Shown one piece after another: positions 36,150 to 47,649 of a stretch of 64,000 nt of DNA. The notes under the pieces are model-generated. The model did no database searches. It was not told the origin of the DNA and saw only the letters and a list, made by a program, of their open reading frames with translations. The position numbers and the translations under genes are program-made. This stretch comes from Anthopleura xanthogrammica (lineage: Eukaryota > Cnidaria > Anthozoa > Actiniaria > Actiniidae), in the NCBI GenBank assembly GCA_964019055.1, contig OZ025206.1, positions 6,792,117 through 6,856,116 of the forward strand. Direction: 5' to 3'. Numbering within the stretch: position 1 is the first letter of the stretch; each line of letters starts with the position of its first letter.

Positions 36150-39100
36150 ATGGCCGTCATCCATAAGATTATTTTGGCGCTTGTCGTCGTCCACGTGGCT
36201 CTGGTTCTGTCCGCAAGTAAGAGTGAAACTTCATAAAAATCTATACCTCTGTATTCTATCTATGAATTCCAGCATTATTTAGACACGCATCTGAAAACTA
36301 TAGCTTTGGTTGCATTCTCGTACCTACTGAGACCCTACTCTATCATAAAATGAGTAGGGTTTAGGTACGAGAATGTTTTGATTGTCTAAACGAAATCCTG
36401 GGTAATAAAGCGATACTGAGTGCAGTTGCCTCTCACCTCTTGTTTATAAAACCGGTCTCGAGTTCGATTCCTGAGTTTCAATATCACATGGAAGAAGAAT
36501 TTGTAAGGTATCTTTTTTGACTCGATGGTTTTTCTCCAGCTCGTCCGGTTTTCCTCCCTCCGCACATCCCAACACGCTAAATTCCAATTCGATCTTTGAG
36601 TTAGCTCTGTCTTGACTTTAAAGTGCATACAAGCCCTGCAGGATGGCTTTATGATTTGAAAGCCCTTATAAAATAATTAAGAATGGTGTTTAATATTCTT
36701 TGATATCTCTTTTCGTTGCCGAGATATTCAATATAGAAATTACGAAGTGATGACGTCATTTAAAGACCTTGTCAAAAGTGAAATCATTAAATAGAGAATA
36801 TCTCTGCAAGAATGGCGAAGCGCACAGATGACGTTGTTATTCAGGTTTGTCTGACTTTATAATTTATTCTTAGCATTCTTGCTTTTAAAACAAAAGAAGA
36901 TGACTATTTACGAATCCCTCGAGATTCAGTTTTGGTTTCTTTCGTCTGAGTTTTGGTTTATTAAAAGTATCTGCGCGCTTCGCTATTTGCACAAAGTGGC
37001 TGAAACTTATGTTGGTTACAGACCAAGGTAAGACAGCAAGTTTGGTATGTTTGATGGTGTTGCCATGGAAACACTATATGTCTCAGCAACGAAAAGAGAT
37101 ATCAAAGAATAGTAAACACCATTCTTATTTAATTTATAAGGGCTTTCAAATCATGAAGCCATCCCGTAGGGCTTATTTTAAGAGTCATACTCTGTAAGAG
37201 CCAAACATAGGCCTGCCAGTCAATCTCTCGGATTTTGCTCAAACTTGGTACATAAACTTGGTTTGGAGTCCTAAATACGAAATCGATGATATTTTGTCAA
37301 ACAAAAATTTACGGGAAAATTTGGGGGGGGAGGATCAGTTTTATTGGTCGTGAATGGCTAGTTACAAGGCTGTTCGAGTACTGTTTTGGTAGCGCTCCAA
37401 AAAATATAAGCGTTTATATTTTGGAAAATATTTTGGTATCAAAATAAACTTCTATTCATATACTTTGGTTGCACAATTATTTAAACAGCTTAGCAAACGA
37501 CCTCCATATGTATAGGTATTATAAACACCTCTCAAATATGAGGTGATTCTAGGAGCCGATATCTCCACTGGTATGTCGATTTAGAAATTGCCTTTGCTAC
37601 TGAACATAGTTTGATTATAGCTTATTTTTAGTTTAATTTAGTTTAATAATAATTCATACACATTTTACAATTGAAGAGAATATGAAAAAATGAATAGAAA
37701 TAAATATAATAAATATAATAATTAAGTAAGTATAATTTAATAGAGTGTATGTGGTTGTTGAATTAGTATAAACTTTCGAGTCAACAACCACCTACTGAAT
37801 AGTGATTAAATCAATAAATACAGACATTTCATTTCTTAAATAGAAAACTGGGCAAGTATTAATGCCCGCTGCACGATATTGTCAAACATATGTAATATAT
37901 GCATTTTTGGAGACTCCAGCTCCGCTTCCTGTTAGGGAGCATTCATTTTTTAGGAGGGGGGGGGGGAGGGGCCGGAGGAATTAGAGGAATCAAATAGAAA
38001 AAAAATGCTAGCCCCCATGGTAAGGAATTGAATATTTCGATAACCCCCCCCCCCCCCCACTTCCAAATATAAAAATTTTCTAGCCCCCCCCCCCCTCCAG
38101 AAAAAGACTAAAAAAAAAAAAAAAAAAACACTGTATTTTTATTCATGACCCCCCCTGGTTCAACATTCAAAAAAAATGTGACCCCCCCTTTTTATCTAGT
38201 AATTTTTTAATAACCCCCCCCCCTAATTCCTCCGCCCCCCCCCCTCCTAAAAAATTAATGCTCCCTTAATAGTCTTATTCTTCCCCTACACTAAGAGCTG
38301 TAAAAAAATTCCTTTATATTATCTTACTAAGCAATTATTAAAGCATTGTTTCTTCAATTCAAAACACTAAAAATACTTTGAAAAATCCAGTTTTAAAAAC
38401 TTACAATCAGACATTAAGGTATCGGATCGACTGAGTGAAAATACCCAATTTTCAAAAGCAGAAAACACCCATGATATGTGTTATTTGAGCCCAAAAATAT
38501 TTTTCTTGACAGTCTAATCTACAGTAATGACTGTGTAAAAATTATGTTCTTGGCCCGTAAAAACTCTTTCGTGGCAAAGCGAAAATGTGGACGGTATTTT
38601 GCTAATCCTTAACTTGATTGAATCACCTCTATTGAGACGGGAAATGCACAATTAGAGCGTTGGTTAAAGGGTCTATTTTGCTAGCCTCAACGATTTGTTT
38701 ACTACCTTAGTTAGTAGACGTAGCGTGACTAAAAGTGTGACATAGCGGCTTCCACAAAGAAGTTAGTTGTGACCTTTCATGTCACCGAGTCTGCCTCTTC
38801 GCGTGTCACGCTCGTAATAACATAACAACATCACTGAAAATAGCCATCAACTGGTTTCAGCTTCTCTAGGAGTAGGCTTTTATCGTCCATCCATGATTTT
38901 TGTACACAGTTATTGTGAACCAATACTCCTTCAAAAAAGTATATCTATTTAAAAAATCGGTTATCGGCTGCTATTAAATGACTTTTGAAAAGATCAACAT
39001 TTTACGGCTTTGCAAAGTTTAGCAAAATACCGTCCACATTACTCATGTTTGACTACATCGTGCAGCGGCGCATTAATACTTGCCAAGTTTTTTATTTAAA

Positions 39101-42100
39101 AAATGAAATAAGCTATAATCGAACTTTGTTCAGTAGCACAGACAATTTCTAAATCGACATACCAGTGGAGATATCGGCTTCTAGAATCACCTCATTTTCG
39201 ATAGCTGTTCACAAAGGTTTATACTACCTATACATATGGAGGTCGTTTGCTAAGCTGTTTAAATAATTGTCAGGTTTGACTATGTGCGATCAAATTATGT
39301 GAATAGAGGTTCGTTTTGATACCAAAATATTTCCCAAAATATAAATGCTTATATTTTTTGGAGCGCTACCAAAACAGTGCTCGAACAGCATTGTAACTAG
39401 TCACCTACGGCCCCTAAAACTGACCCTACCCCCCAACTTTTCCCGTAATTTTTTTTTTTGACAAAATATTATCGATTTCGTATTTAGGACCCCAAAACAA
39501 GTTTATATACCAAATTTGAGCAAAATCCATGAGGTTGACTGGCCGGATGTTCCTAAATTTGCTTGATCCTTACAGACTATCACTCTTACAGCGCGACGCG
39601 CAAAAGTATGACCACTTTTAATATATTCGCATACTTCTATGCACGGGATTTTTGCTGCCAAACGAGTTTTTACGCGCGTCTGTTTTGGTAAAACCAGACA
39701 GCTTGGCATCAAATGTGTCTGTTCAAAATACAAAATCCCGTGCATAGAAGTATGCGAATACATTAAAAGTGGTCATACTTTTGCGCGTCGCGCTGTAAAC
39801 AGCCCATAGATGATATCAAATTGTTTTGTTTGATGTCTACTCGTTCACGTGCACAATACTCGAGTCAGAAACATGTCTAAAATCAAAAATCTAAAAAGCG
39901 TTGTTGTGTCCTTGAAATTCAAGTCTTTAGTTTTGAACCCGTTCAGTCAATATAGTGGAATTTAGATATATGATTGACATCATGACATCCTTTCTTTTAC
40001 CAGCTGACTGCGGCTCTCGTCGTGAACCAGAAGGCGCCTACTCCCGCAAGTGCAGATCCTCCTGCAAGAAAGGAGAACGGCATATTAGTATCTATGATAA
40101 CAGGTGTTCTGGACAGAAGTGCTGCATGTGTCAAGCACGCTGGGGCAGGGGAAGTGGCTGGTAAGTACCAATCATTAACGAAGGCAAATAGTCCCTTTCA
40201 CGGCTCCCTGCGCCATCTTAAAAGGTAGCCGGGCCTTTGCATCGAAAACACCTCACATTATGCTGAAGACTGATCAGAAAATGTTGTAAATGCATCTTAT
40301 GATATTTTTATTAATATATTATATATATTTTTACTTTTTTATATATTTTTCTTTTTTATCTAAATAAAGAGATACACCTAATTGCAAGAACTTTGTCATA
40401 TATATATCTAAAAAAAGTAGGAATTGATTAGATTTTTGTTTTATTCTAAAGCCCCCTTGATGGAACTGTTTTAATATATACCAACAAGATTATCTCTAGA
40501 CTTTTAAAAGTCCTTCTTAGCGCCCCCCGCACGAATCGCCTTTCGCTCCGCTCAATGTTCGCCTCGCGCTTCGCGCTCTCATCCACAAACAGCATAGCGA
40601 GTACGACTTGTGGCAAGTGTAGATTATCCCCGGGGTGGGGGGGTACTTAGGATCGTTTCATACGGGGATGCTCCGCCTGGCCTCTCGACCCCTTACCCTT
40701 TGATATACCAAATTTCAGCAAAAAGGTACCCCTTTTATATACATTTTTGCCTGAAAAGGTACCCCTTTCGTATACCTTTGAAGAAAAGCTACTTCTTTTT
40801 ATACCAAAATTCACAAATTCCCACCCTTTTTCTATAGCTGTGGCCTGAAAAACGTACCCCTTTCGGGCGGAGCATCCCCGTATAGTCAATAATTATAGGG
40901 AGTACCCCCCCCCCCCCCCCCCCGGGGAGATTATCTCAAAAATATCAGTCTATACCTTCAAAACAGTGAAATAACTACGTCTGTTTTGAAAACATAATTG
41001 ATTCCTATTTGTTATTTTTTATTTCTATATGACAACGTTCTTGCAATTAGGTGTATATAAGAAACAACAAGAATTTTGAATTTTGAATTTTATCTGAACA
41101 CTATTTAAGTCGACATATTTTCTATGACACCAAAAGTCTTGATGTTCTAAACGTGGAAAGTTGACGCAAAAAAAATGATAATCGACTAATAATTCAAAAA
41201 TTAAACGAGCTAGACTTACCTAAGTCGATGTTTGGTGAATTCTTCTTCGACATCAGTCAGGAACGAAGGAGTTAGCGCATGCTACCCGATCCCAGTCATG
41301 TAACTCCGCAGTGACTAATAACGATGTCGGTAGAATCGATATTTCGCTGATAAAGTAGATAAAATGAACTTATGTTTGAAGTACATCAATTTTCTGACAG
41401 TTTTGTCAGCGGTTACCCCCAAAAGCAAACCATTATGGGTATTTTGAAATGGTGACCACAAAGTTTATATTTAGAAACCCTGAAATAAAAACACATTCTC
41501 CTTTTCGTCTTCACAGCCGTGTGGATTTTGGATGAAGACAGTACTCTACTGGCAAAACAGCCGTGTGATGTGAATCAATAAAGCGGCTCTCATAGATGAA
41601 ATTAAGATAAAAGTTATTATAAGTTTGAATGGAATAAAGTTTGTAAATTAAGATAAAAATTAAAATCACTGAACATTCTGTGTTAGTTTGCTACTGACTA
41701 GTAATCATGATGGAATACAGCTATTTCAAAAAAGGTAGTTGGTAAAGGTTTTGTTGCATGTTGCATACCAAGCCCGAAATGCACTATGGGCATGTGAATC
41801 CAAACAGCGAAATGTCACAACAATATTGAATTTTCCCAAACTTTGTGTGCAGCTTTTTCCGGCCGGCATATTTTCTTCTGTCCTAACTGAATAATAATAA
41901 CTTTAATATTTGTAACTCACATGTTCCATTTGTAGTATTCACATGTGTAATATATATATGTAATAAATAATGCTGATATGAATATTTATTACATATGATC
42001 TACATTAATGCATTTCAAGCTTGGTATGTAACACATGCAATATATGCAACAAAGCCTTTATCAACCTGTTCTGCAATAGATGTATATGACATACAAATGA

Positions 42101-43996
42101 TGAGTAGAAACTGGTAAAGTGTCAATACTATATTTTAAACGTTTCGTTCGTAGCCCTTCCCTGGTAAAAATAGACCACTGATACACCAACGGGTGAAAAT
42201 GAAATAAGGAAAAAATCGGTTTTTTTCATTCCAGACCATGTCCTCTATAACAGAAACGAGTGAAAAAAAACAGTAAAAAAATGCACTGATTGCAACATTA
42301 AATTTTGTTTTCGCGCGCACCTTTGTTTTCCTATAAAATTTGGTATCTAATGCCATTGTTTGTATAAATACTTTTACTGTAAGAGTCTATGTTATGGAGG
42401 ACATGATCTTGACCTTGAATCAAAAAAAAAAAATTTTTAATCGAATTTTTTTTCCTGATTTTATTTTAACCTTTTACTTTTATCTAAATTGGGTTCCCTT
42501 TGGATACGCGTGAAAACAAAAGGCTCGCTCACTATCACGATCTATCCCGTGTCTCCAAGAATTTCAACGCAAACTAAATGCATGGACAGCTAGGATTGTT
42601 TAATTTTATTTACTGGAGATCCCGCGGAGTAGAGCACCATACTTAAGAAAAATTGGTAACCCATCGAGTTGATTTTTCATGGCTTGAGCTGGAAATTACG
42701 TCATGTCCGTAATTCCATGCACACCACAGGGTACCCGCTTGGCTATTTACATGAGTGGAGTACTAGTCGGTATTGAAAAACCCTGCATTTCCCAACTACA
42801 GTCGCGAAATTTGCTTTTTAATGTAGATAAATATTGAATATAGGATCTTGAAAAGAAGCTGTAATTTTAGTTGGTTCAACTTCGCTAAGAGAAAGACTCT
42901 TCAAACGAAAATTAATCAATGTTATCTTGGTACATGGACAATATGAACTCTGATAATACATTTAGAACATACTTGTATAGCTTCTAAGGATAGCTTTAAG
43001 TTTAGTGAGATTCTATTTGTGTAAATAAACCATGGGTTGGAGATTAGGTGCTCCAATACTGGTCACCCCTTTGGCCCATAGACTCATGGCTGCAATACAC
43101 TTGGGATCTGTACCCCTCTGCCTCTGTTGCCATGGGAACAATCGGACTAGCTTCAGGGGATTATCACCCCTTGGCGGGGACACCCCTAGATTAAGAGAGG
43201 ATCGTCACCTCTCTTTGCCAAACCACTACATCCCAGGGGATTATCACCCCTCGGCGACCTAGGGAATTAACACCCCTAGATTGAGAGAGGAGTATCACCT
43301 CTCTTTGTCATGCCACTGCAGTGTAGGGAATTAACACCCCTAGATTGAGAGAGGAGTATCACCTCTCTTTGTCATGCCACTGCAGTGTAGGGAATTATCA
43401 TCCCTAGAGAGAGGATTACCACTTGTTTATGCCAAACTACTGACCAGTATGAAGTACTTATTCCTCATGCCCCTTTACCCCACAAACTGTTGCACTGTTA
43501 TTTCTGTAGTATAAGCTAAGTGGTTGGAAGCATTCATAGAATATTTTTCTTTCGCGGATCTTTTAAAAATGCTCTCTAAATAGTCTTGGCCAGCAAATAA
43601 ACTTGATAATATTGACTTAGATGGCCTGTATAAAGTATATGTTTTAAATAGCCGTCAGAATTAGCCGTCCACAGACTCAAACGCGGTCATGACCTTATTC
43701 GATGGGGAATTGTGTGCGATGATTGAGCTTTGAAAATTCTACCAGCCTTCACAGTTGACATGTTGTTGTGAGCGACAAAAGTTTTCCCTACCAAGCACCT
43801 CTTATATTATTTGCCCTAAGAAATCTTCCCAGCCCTCTCCTACTTAGGATATTTGGTATGCGCGGCCAACATGCGCGAAGTGTCAATTAGTTGTTCAATT
43901 TCGGCAGGCATCTCCTCTTCTTCTTTCTTCCTTCCACTCCCCGTCCCCCCTTCGTTTTTTTCTCCTTTACACAGGAAGCCCGAGGATCCCAAATGA
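36150..43996 (+). CDS. Secreted cysteine-rich, defensin-like peptide, copy B (short tail)
   Basis: Exons are 36150-36216, 40004-40160 and 43975-43996. The signal peptide differs from A by two residues. All seven cysteines are in register with A. Ten of the about 52 residues encoded by exon 2 differ from A, many of them charge changes to Arg or Lys, making this copy more basic. In exon 3 a GGA codon of copy A is TGA (43994-43996), so the protein ends at residue 81, twenty residues early and after the cysteine core. The product could still be a secreted peptide; whether this is a working short form or decay is unknown. The remaining exon 3 sequence is still nearly identical to A. Confidence 0.75.
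36628..37170. mobile_element. MITE of about 540 bp with 90-bp inverted repeats
   Basis: The left end AAGCCCTGCAGGATGGCTTT is inverted at the right end as AAGCCATCCCGTAGGGCTT. The arms continue through the TTTGATATCTCTTTTCGTTG region. Present in B and C; a deleted remnant is in A. Confidence 0.8.
37181..39584. mobile_element. 2.4-kb element with long (over 400 bp) inverted repeats, unit B only
   Basis: The left arm (37181-37630) matches the right arm (39110-39584) inverted, for example GCTCCAAAAAATATAAGCGT and its counterpart, and ATCTCCACTGGTATGTCGAT. Pairing resumes at 37855-37900 with 39050-39090. A nested MITE (about 37934-38272, ends AGGGAGCATTCATTTTTTAG and inverse) with G, C and A homopolymers lies inside. 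No transposase frame is visible. Units A (23920-23945) and C (57705-57725) show the uninterrupted site. Confidence 0.75.
39589..39795. mobile_element. TA-flanked MITE, 207 bp, about 64-bp inverted repeats
   Basis: The ends are CAGCGCGACGCGCAAAAGTA and inverse, with TA on both sides (39587-39588, 39796-39797), as in Tc1/mariner-type elements. It is adjacent to the 2.4-kb element and, like it, is found only in unit B. Confidence 0.8.
40161..43974. other. Intron 2 of peptide gene B, 3.8 kb
   Basis: It aligns with intron 2 of copy A except for the 300-bp MITE and a deletion of about 1 kb. It includes the GGGGATTATCACCCC-type repeat cluster at 43150-43420. No gene seen. Confidence 0.6.
40628..40927. 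mobile_element. 300-bp MITE with 7-bp target duplication (copy in unit B)
   Basis: It is flanked by AGATTAT at 40621-40627 and 40928-40934; unit A has a single AGATTAT at 24786-24792. The ends are CCCCGGGG with G or C homopolymers. Internally there is ACGGGGATGCTCCGCCTGG and its inverse, with several TACCCCTTT blocks. Relatives are at 58538-58798 and 61515-61799. Confidence 0.9.
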
Positions 43997-44397
43997 GATG
44001 CCTGCGGAGGAGGCTACAACGAAGCTAAAAAGGTCTATTCCGAACGGTTGGATTGATCAAATGCCAAATTTGCAATGCGATTTGAACTGGCGCCAGCGCG
44101 TAGTTATGAACGTGGTGGTAAAACTCGATCACTGACTTCCAAATGAACTGGAGCAGAATTATTCTTGCTAGATCTGATTCTAACTTCGAAAAAGAAGGGG
44201 GGGGAAATTCATTAATTCTATCTTCTTCTAGATCTCTTCATTTTCTCTCCACTTTAAAAAGCTAAATTCCCGGGCTCTCTTTCTTGAAAAATTCAGCGTT
44301 TTCAATTCGCCACGCTCCCGCACTCCACGCTAGGAAGGACGGAATCAAGAAAGCAAGGAAGGAAGAGATAGAGAAAGAAACGATCTTTAATTTATTA

Positions 44398-44931
44398 ATA
44401 TCATGATTACCTCGGGATCCATTGTTTCCAGAAGGATGTTTAAGGTCTAACATCCCCCTGGATGAATAGCGATGAGGGATATTTAGTCTAAATATCCCTC
44501 ATCACTATTCATGAGGGATGGTCCCTCATATAACAATCACCGGGACCATGGCTGGGTCGCATCGACCCAATCGAAAATTTTGCGCAATGACTCTGGACTA
44601 CACACTATTGAACACCCCAGCACTTGTGGGACCCATTGAATAATCTTTGCGCATACGTTGACTAGCCGATAATTTTTCTTACTATTTGTGACGTAATCAA
44701 GACGGTTTGAAAACACTTCATTAATACCGCTCTAGGCCAACCAAAGTGAATTAGAATAAAGCACCACGAATTAATGAATGCTGGTTCAATTCGCCATTGT
44801 CGCATTTAACAAAGGCAAATTCCCTTAAGTATGCCGCATATCAACAGCTTTGTAAAACTTTGTAATTTATGCATCGTACGAAAGCTAACATATTTCCTAA
44901 GAGCAGTTTTATTCCTCGGTAATCATGATAT
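44398..44931. mobile_element. TA-flanked MITE, 534 bp, unit B only
   Basis: Terminal inverted repeats ATATCATGATTACC at both ends, with TA on each side (44396-44397, 44932-44933). An inner hairpin around 44485-44505 (GGGATATTTAG and inverse) is present. No ORF. Confidence 0.75.
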
Positions 44932-44940
44932 TACAAACTA

Positions 44941-45062
44941 ATAGCATGACATTTCGGGTGATTAGTGATTAAATGTCCCCTCAAGCCTCGGGAGGGACTT
45001 CAACAAAACCTCCCTCGGCTTTCGGGGACATTTAATCACTAATCACCCTCAAGTCATGCTAT
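44941..45062. mobile_element. TA-flanked foldback MITE, 122 bp
   Basis: ATAGCATGAC...GTCATGCTAT ends, arms containing GGGTGATTAGTGATTAAATG and its inverse, and TA on both sides. It lies between two other insertions in unit B. Confidence 0.8.
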
Positions 45063-45083
45063 TACTTATAATTACTGGATTAA

Positions 45084-47279
45084 TCATATCCATTTTGAAA
45101 TCACTAGCAAATCCTGCAATCTGATTGGCTACAAAGTGTGCGATTTAAGCATTAATCGCACTATTTTGAATCATTAATAGCATCATTTTGTCAACCAATC
45201 ACATTGCAGCTTTCAAGAAAACTAACCAATCAAATCAAAGGATTTAAAGCTATTTGAAGTAAGGGGGAAAAATGAAAAACAACAAGGCAGCCATTTTTTT
45301 TCTCTCTTTAAAACCAACAAAATAGCATAAAACATGAATGAATTTGGTGACTTACAATTGTTCTTGGGGGAGGAGGACCACCTTCTTTCAGATATCTCTT
45401 GGGACTTTGATTTTGATATTTCTAATATAAACAACGATGCTGACAAGGAGAAATCTTCGTCCACGTCCACATCTACAGTTACGAAGACACAGGTTTCAAG
45501 TGCTTCAAGCCAACTTGAAAATGTTTCAAGTGCTTCAAGTAGCAATACCAAAACGCCTATTGACCAGTCAAGATTTCCAGAAGTACCAGTTGATGTAATT
45601 GAAGAAATGAAAGCCAATTCAATGAATAAAAACACAAAACGTACCACACAAACTTGGATGACTGTAGTAGAAAAATGGTGTCATTCCCGGAATTTGAACA
45701 CAAAGATTGAAACGCTTCCCCCACCAGAACTTGATAAACTCTTGGAAAGATTTTATGCAGAGATAAAGAAGCAAGATGGCGACGACTATGAACCAGAATC
45801 TCTTCGAGTAATGCAAGCGTCCATTGAACGATACCTGAAGGAGAAAAACTATCCCCGTAGTATAATAAGGTCACGCGAGTTTCACAACTCCCAGGAAACC
45901 CTCAACGCCGTAGCGACGACCTTGCGTAAACAAGGTAAAGGAAAACGGCCAAATAAATCCAAGCCAATAAACCATGAAGAGGAGGAAGAACTGTGGAAAA
46001 GCGGAGAACTTGGCAGTCATAACGGAAGAGCTCTGACACAAACAAACTTCAAAATCTTGACCGAGCAGTTAGGGTTTCGTGGTCGCCAGGAACATTATGA
46101 CGCTTACGTGGACGACTTTGTAATAATTTCACACCAAGATGGAAGTGAAAGTGTAGAGTTCAGAGAAAATCCCACAAAAACCAGAAGTGGAGGACTAAGA
46201 ATTCGCCACCGAAGCACGCCACAAATAATGTATAGTACTGACGGCGGTGAGAGAGATCCGGTACGCTTATTTAAACTGTGGCTTTCAAAAAGACCAGAGA
46301 GCATGAAAAACAACGGGCCGTTATACCTCACCATAATCAGTCGTCCCAAATGTCCAGATGTATGGTATGGAAAAGTCAGAATGGGAGAGAATTCAATCGG
46401 AAACTTGATGAAATCGATGGCCAAGACCTTGGATACCAACAAGAAAATCACAAACCATTCCATGAGAAAGACCTTGGTGTGCAAGCTGAAAAAATCAGGA
46501 CAACCTAGAAACGCATCAAAGAAATTACTGGCCATGCACGCGAATCATCTCTTGATGATTATGACGAAGTCGACGAAGAGGAAAGACGAAAATTATCACA
46601 CATCATCAGTGGATTCAAATCTTCAAACGAGTACACAACACCACTGTCTGCAAAAAGCACGTGCGATCCAGTCAACAAGCCAAAACGTTCAAGTACAGAT
46701 AATATATCAGGTCCAAATCCAGATAGCCCTCTGCAAACGGCTGGAAGCGCCTTATTGCCATTCCTTCGATGTCTTCCAAACCAAATAATGTCACTTCAAA
46801 ATCAGGTGATTTCTAGTTCGACTACACCAGCATTCAACTACTCGAATTGCACGTTCAACATCTACAATTCCGAGACAAGAAAGCCTCCAGTGTCGAAGAA
46901 GCGAAGACTTATCTTCGACTCGGATGACGAAGATCAAGAAAAAGAAAACTAGCGCTTTGACTTTTTGGGACTTTTTACCTTGAGTATTCATTTTTAGAAT
47001 CAGTTTTTCTGACAGTTTTTCGTAGTACTATACTAGACTTCGAAGCATTAATTTGACCTCTCGAAAATTATGGTCTAACTGTAGGTTTTGACAGCGTTGT
47101 CATGGAAACGATAAATTTACATATTTTTTTGAAACCAATCAACAGTCTGTAATTAATACATATTTCACATCGTATATTTCATTAAATAATTGATGAGAAT
47201 TACTAAAGAATAAAGTACTTTTGAAGCTACATATAACTGTTGAGTATTTGATTTGCTAGTGATTTCAAAATGGATATGA
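45084..47279 (+). mobile_element. 2,196-bp TTAA-flanked element encoding a tyrosine recombinase
   Basis: Perfect 30-bp terminal inverted repeats (45084-45113 and 47250-47279; outer end TCATATCCATTTTGAAATCA) are each followed outward by TTAA (45080-45083, 47280-47283). The homologous place in unit A has a single TTAA (29740-29743) in GGATTAATCACG, so this is a filled versus empty site pair. The element carries one gene on the plus strand. TTAA targets with inverted repeats are typical of piggyBac elements, whereas the encoded enzyme is Crypton-type, so the class is unclear. A second TTAA-flanked MITE follows immediately. Confidence 0.8.
45334..46952 (+). pseudogene. Crypton/DUF3504-type tyrosine recombinase, one frameshift
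   Basis: The protein belongs to the family shared by Crypton elements and by the C-terminal domains of ZMYM2-like and QRICH1-like proteins, predicted to cut and rejoin DNA through a tyrosine. An acidic N-terminus precedes an N-terminal core-binding region (about 90-210) and the catalytic domain. The catalytic Arg lies in QLGFRGRQEH (Arg249), and the box NHSMRKT holds His375 and Arg378. One base appears missing at about 46513-46514. The plus frame then leaves the family pattern, while the frame starting at 46515 continues it with ITGH, the nucleophile candidate Tyr at 46560-46562 in LDDYD, and a basic KKRR segment near the end, stopping at 46952. As read, the enzyme lacks its nucleophile. The break may be real or a sequence error. 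Confidence 0.82.
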
Positions 47280-47283
47280 TTAA

Positions 47284-47431
47284 TAGGTAATAGAACTTCG
47301 TGTCGTGCAATTTTGGGCTGAAATCACACTCGTGATTAACAAATTGCACTCCCGCTACGCGGTCGTGCAATTTTGTAATCACTCGTGTGATTTCAGCCCA
47401 AATTGCACTCCACTCAGTTCTATTACCATTA
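47284..47431. mobile_element. TTAA-flanked foldback MITE, 148 bp
   Basis: TTAA at 47280-47283 and 47432-47435; the inner ends GGTAATAGAAC and GTTCTATTACC are inverted. An inner hairpin pairs GGGCTGAAATCACAC with GTGTGATTTCAGCCC. It sits end to end with the recombinase element, sharing one TTAA. Confidence 0.78.
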
Positions 47432-47649
47432 TTAATCACGTTAGAGTGAGGATATAAACATATCTAACGCTGTCTCCCTCTCCTTTAGCGCTTTTATAAT
47501 ATCCAATTAAATATCGGAGCCGTTGATCGGAGATTTGAAATTTTAATATGAAGCCTTGAAACTACGTTTGAAGTCTCGGATTTACTGATCACGCGTGACG
47601 TAAGCTGTAATATTAATATCATATTCGACTAATAGATTATTCTTTTACT

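Larger units (their letters stand above)
31165..47507. repeat. Tandem segmental duplication, unit B
   Basis: It starts with GGAGCCGTTGATCGGAGATT, which also starts unit C at 47508. It carries peptide gene copy B and the most transposon insertions of the three units. It lacks the 60-bp minisatellite and has only a short tetranucleotide tract. Confidence 0.85.
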
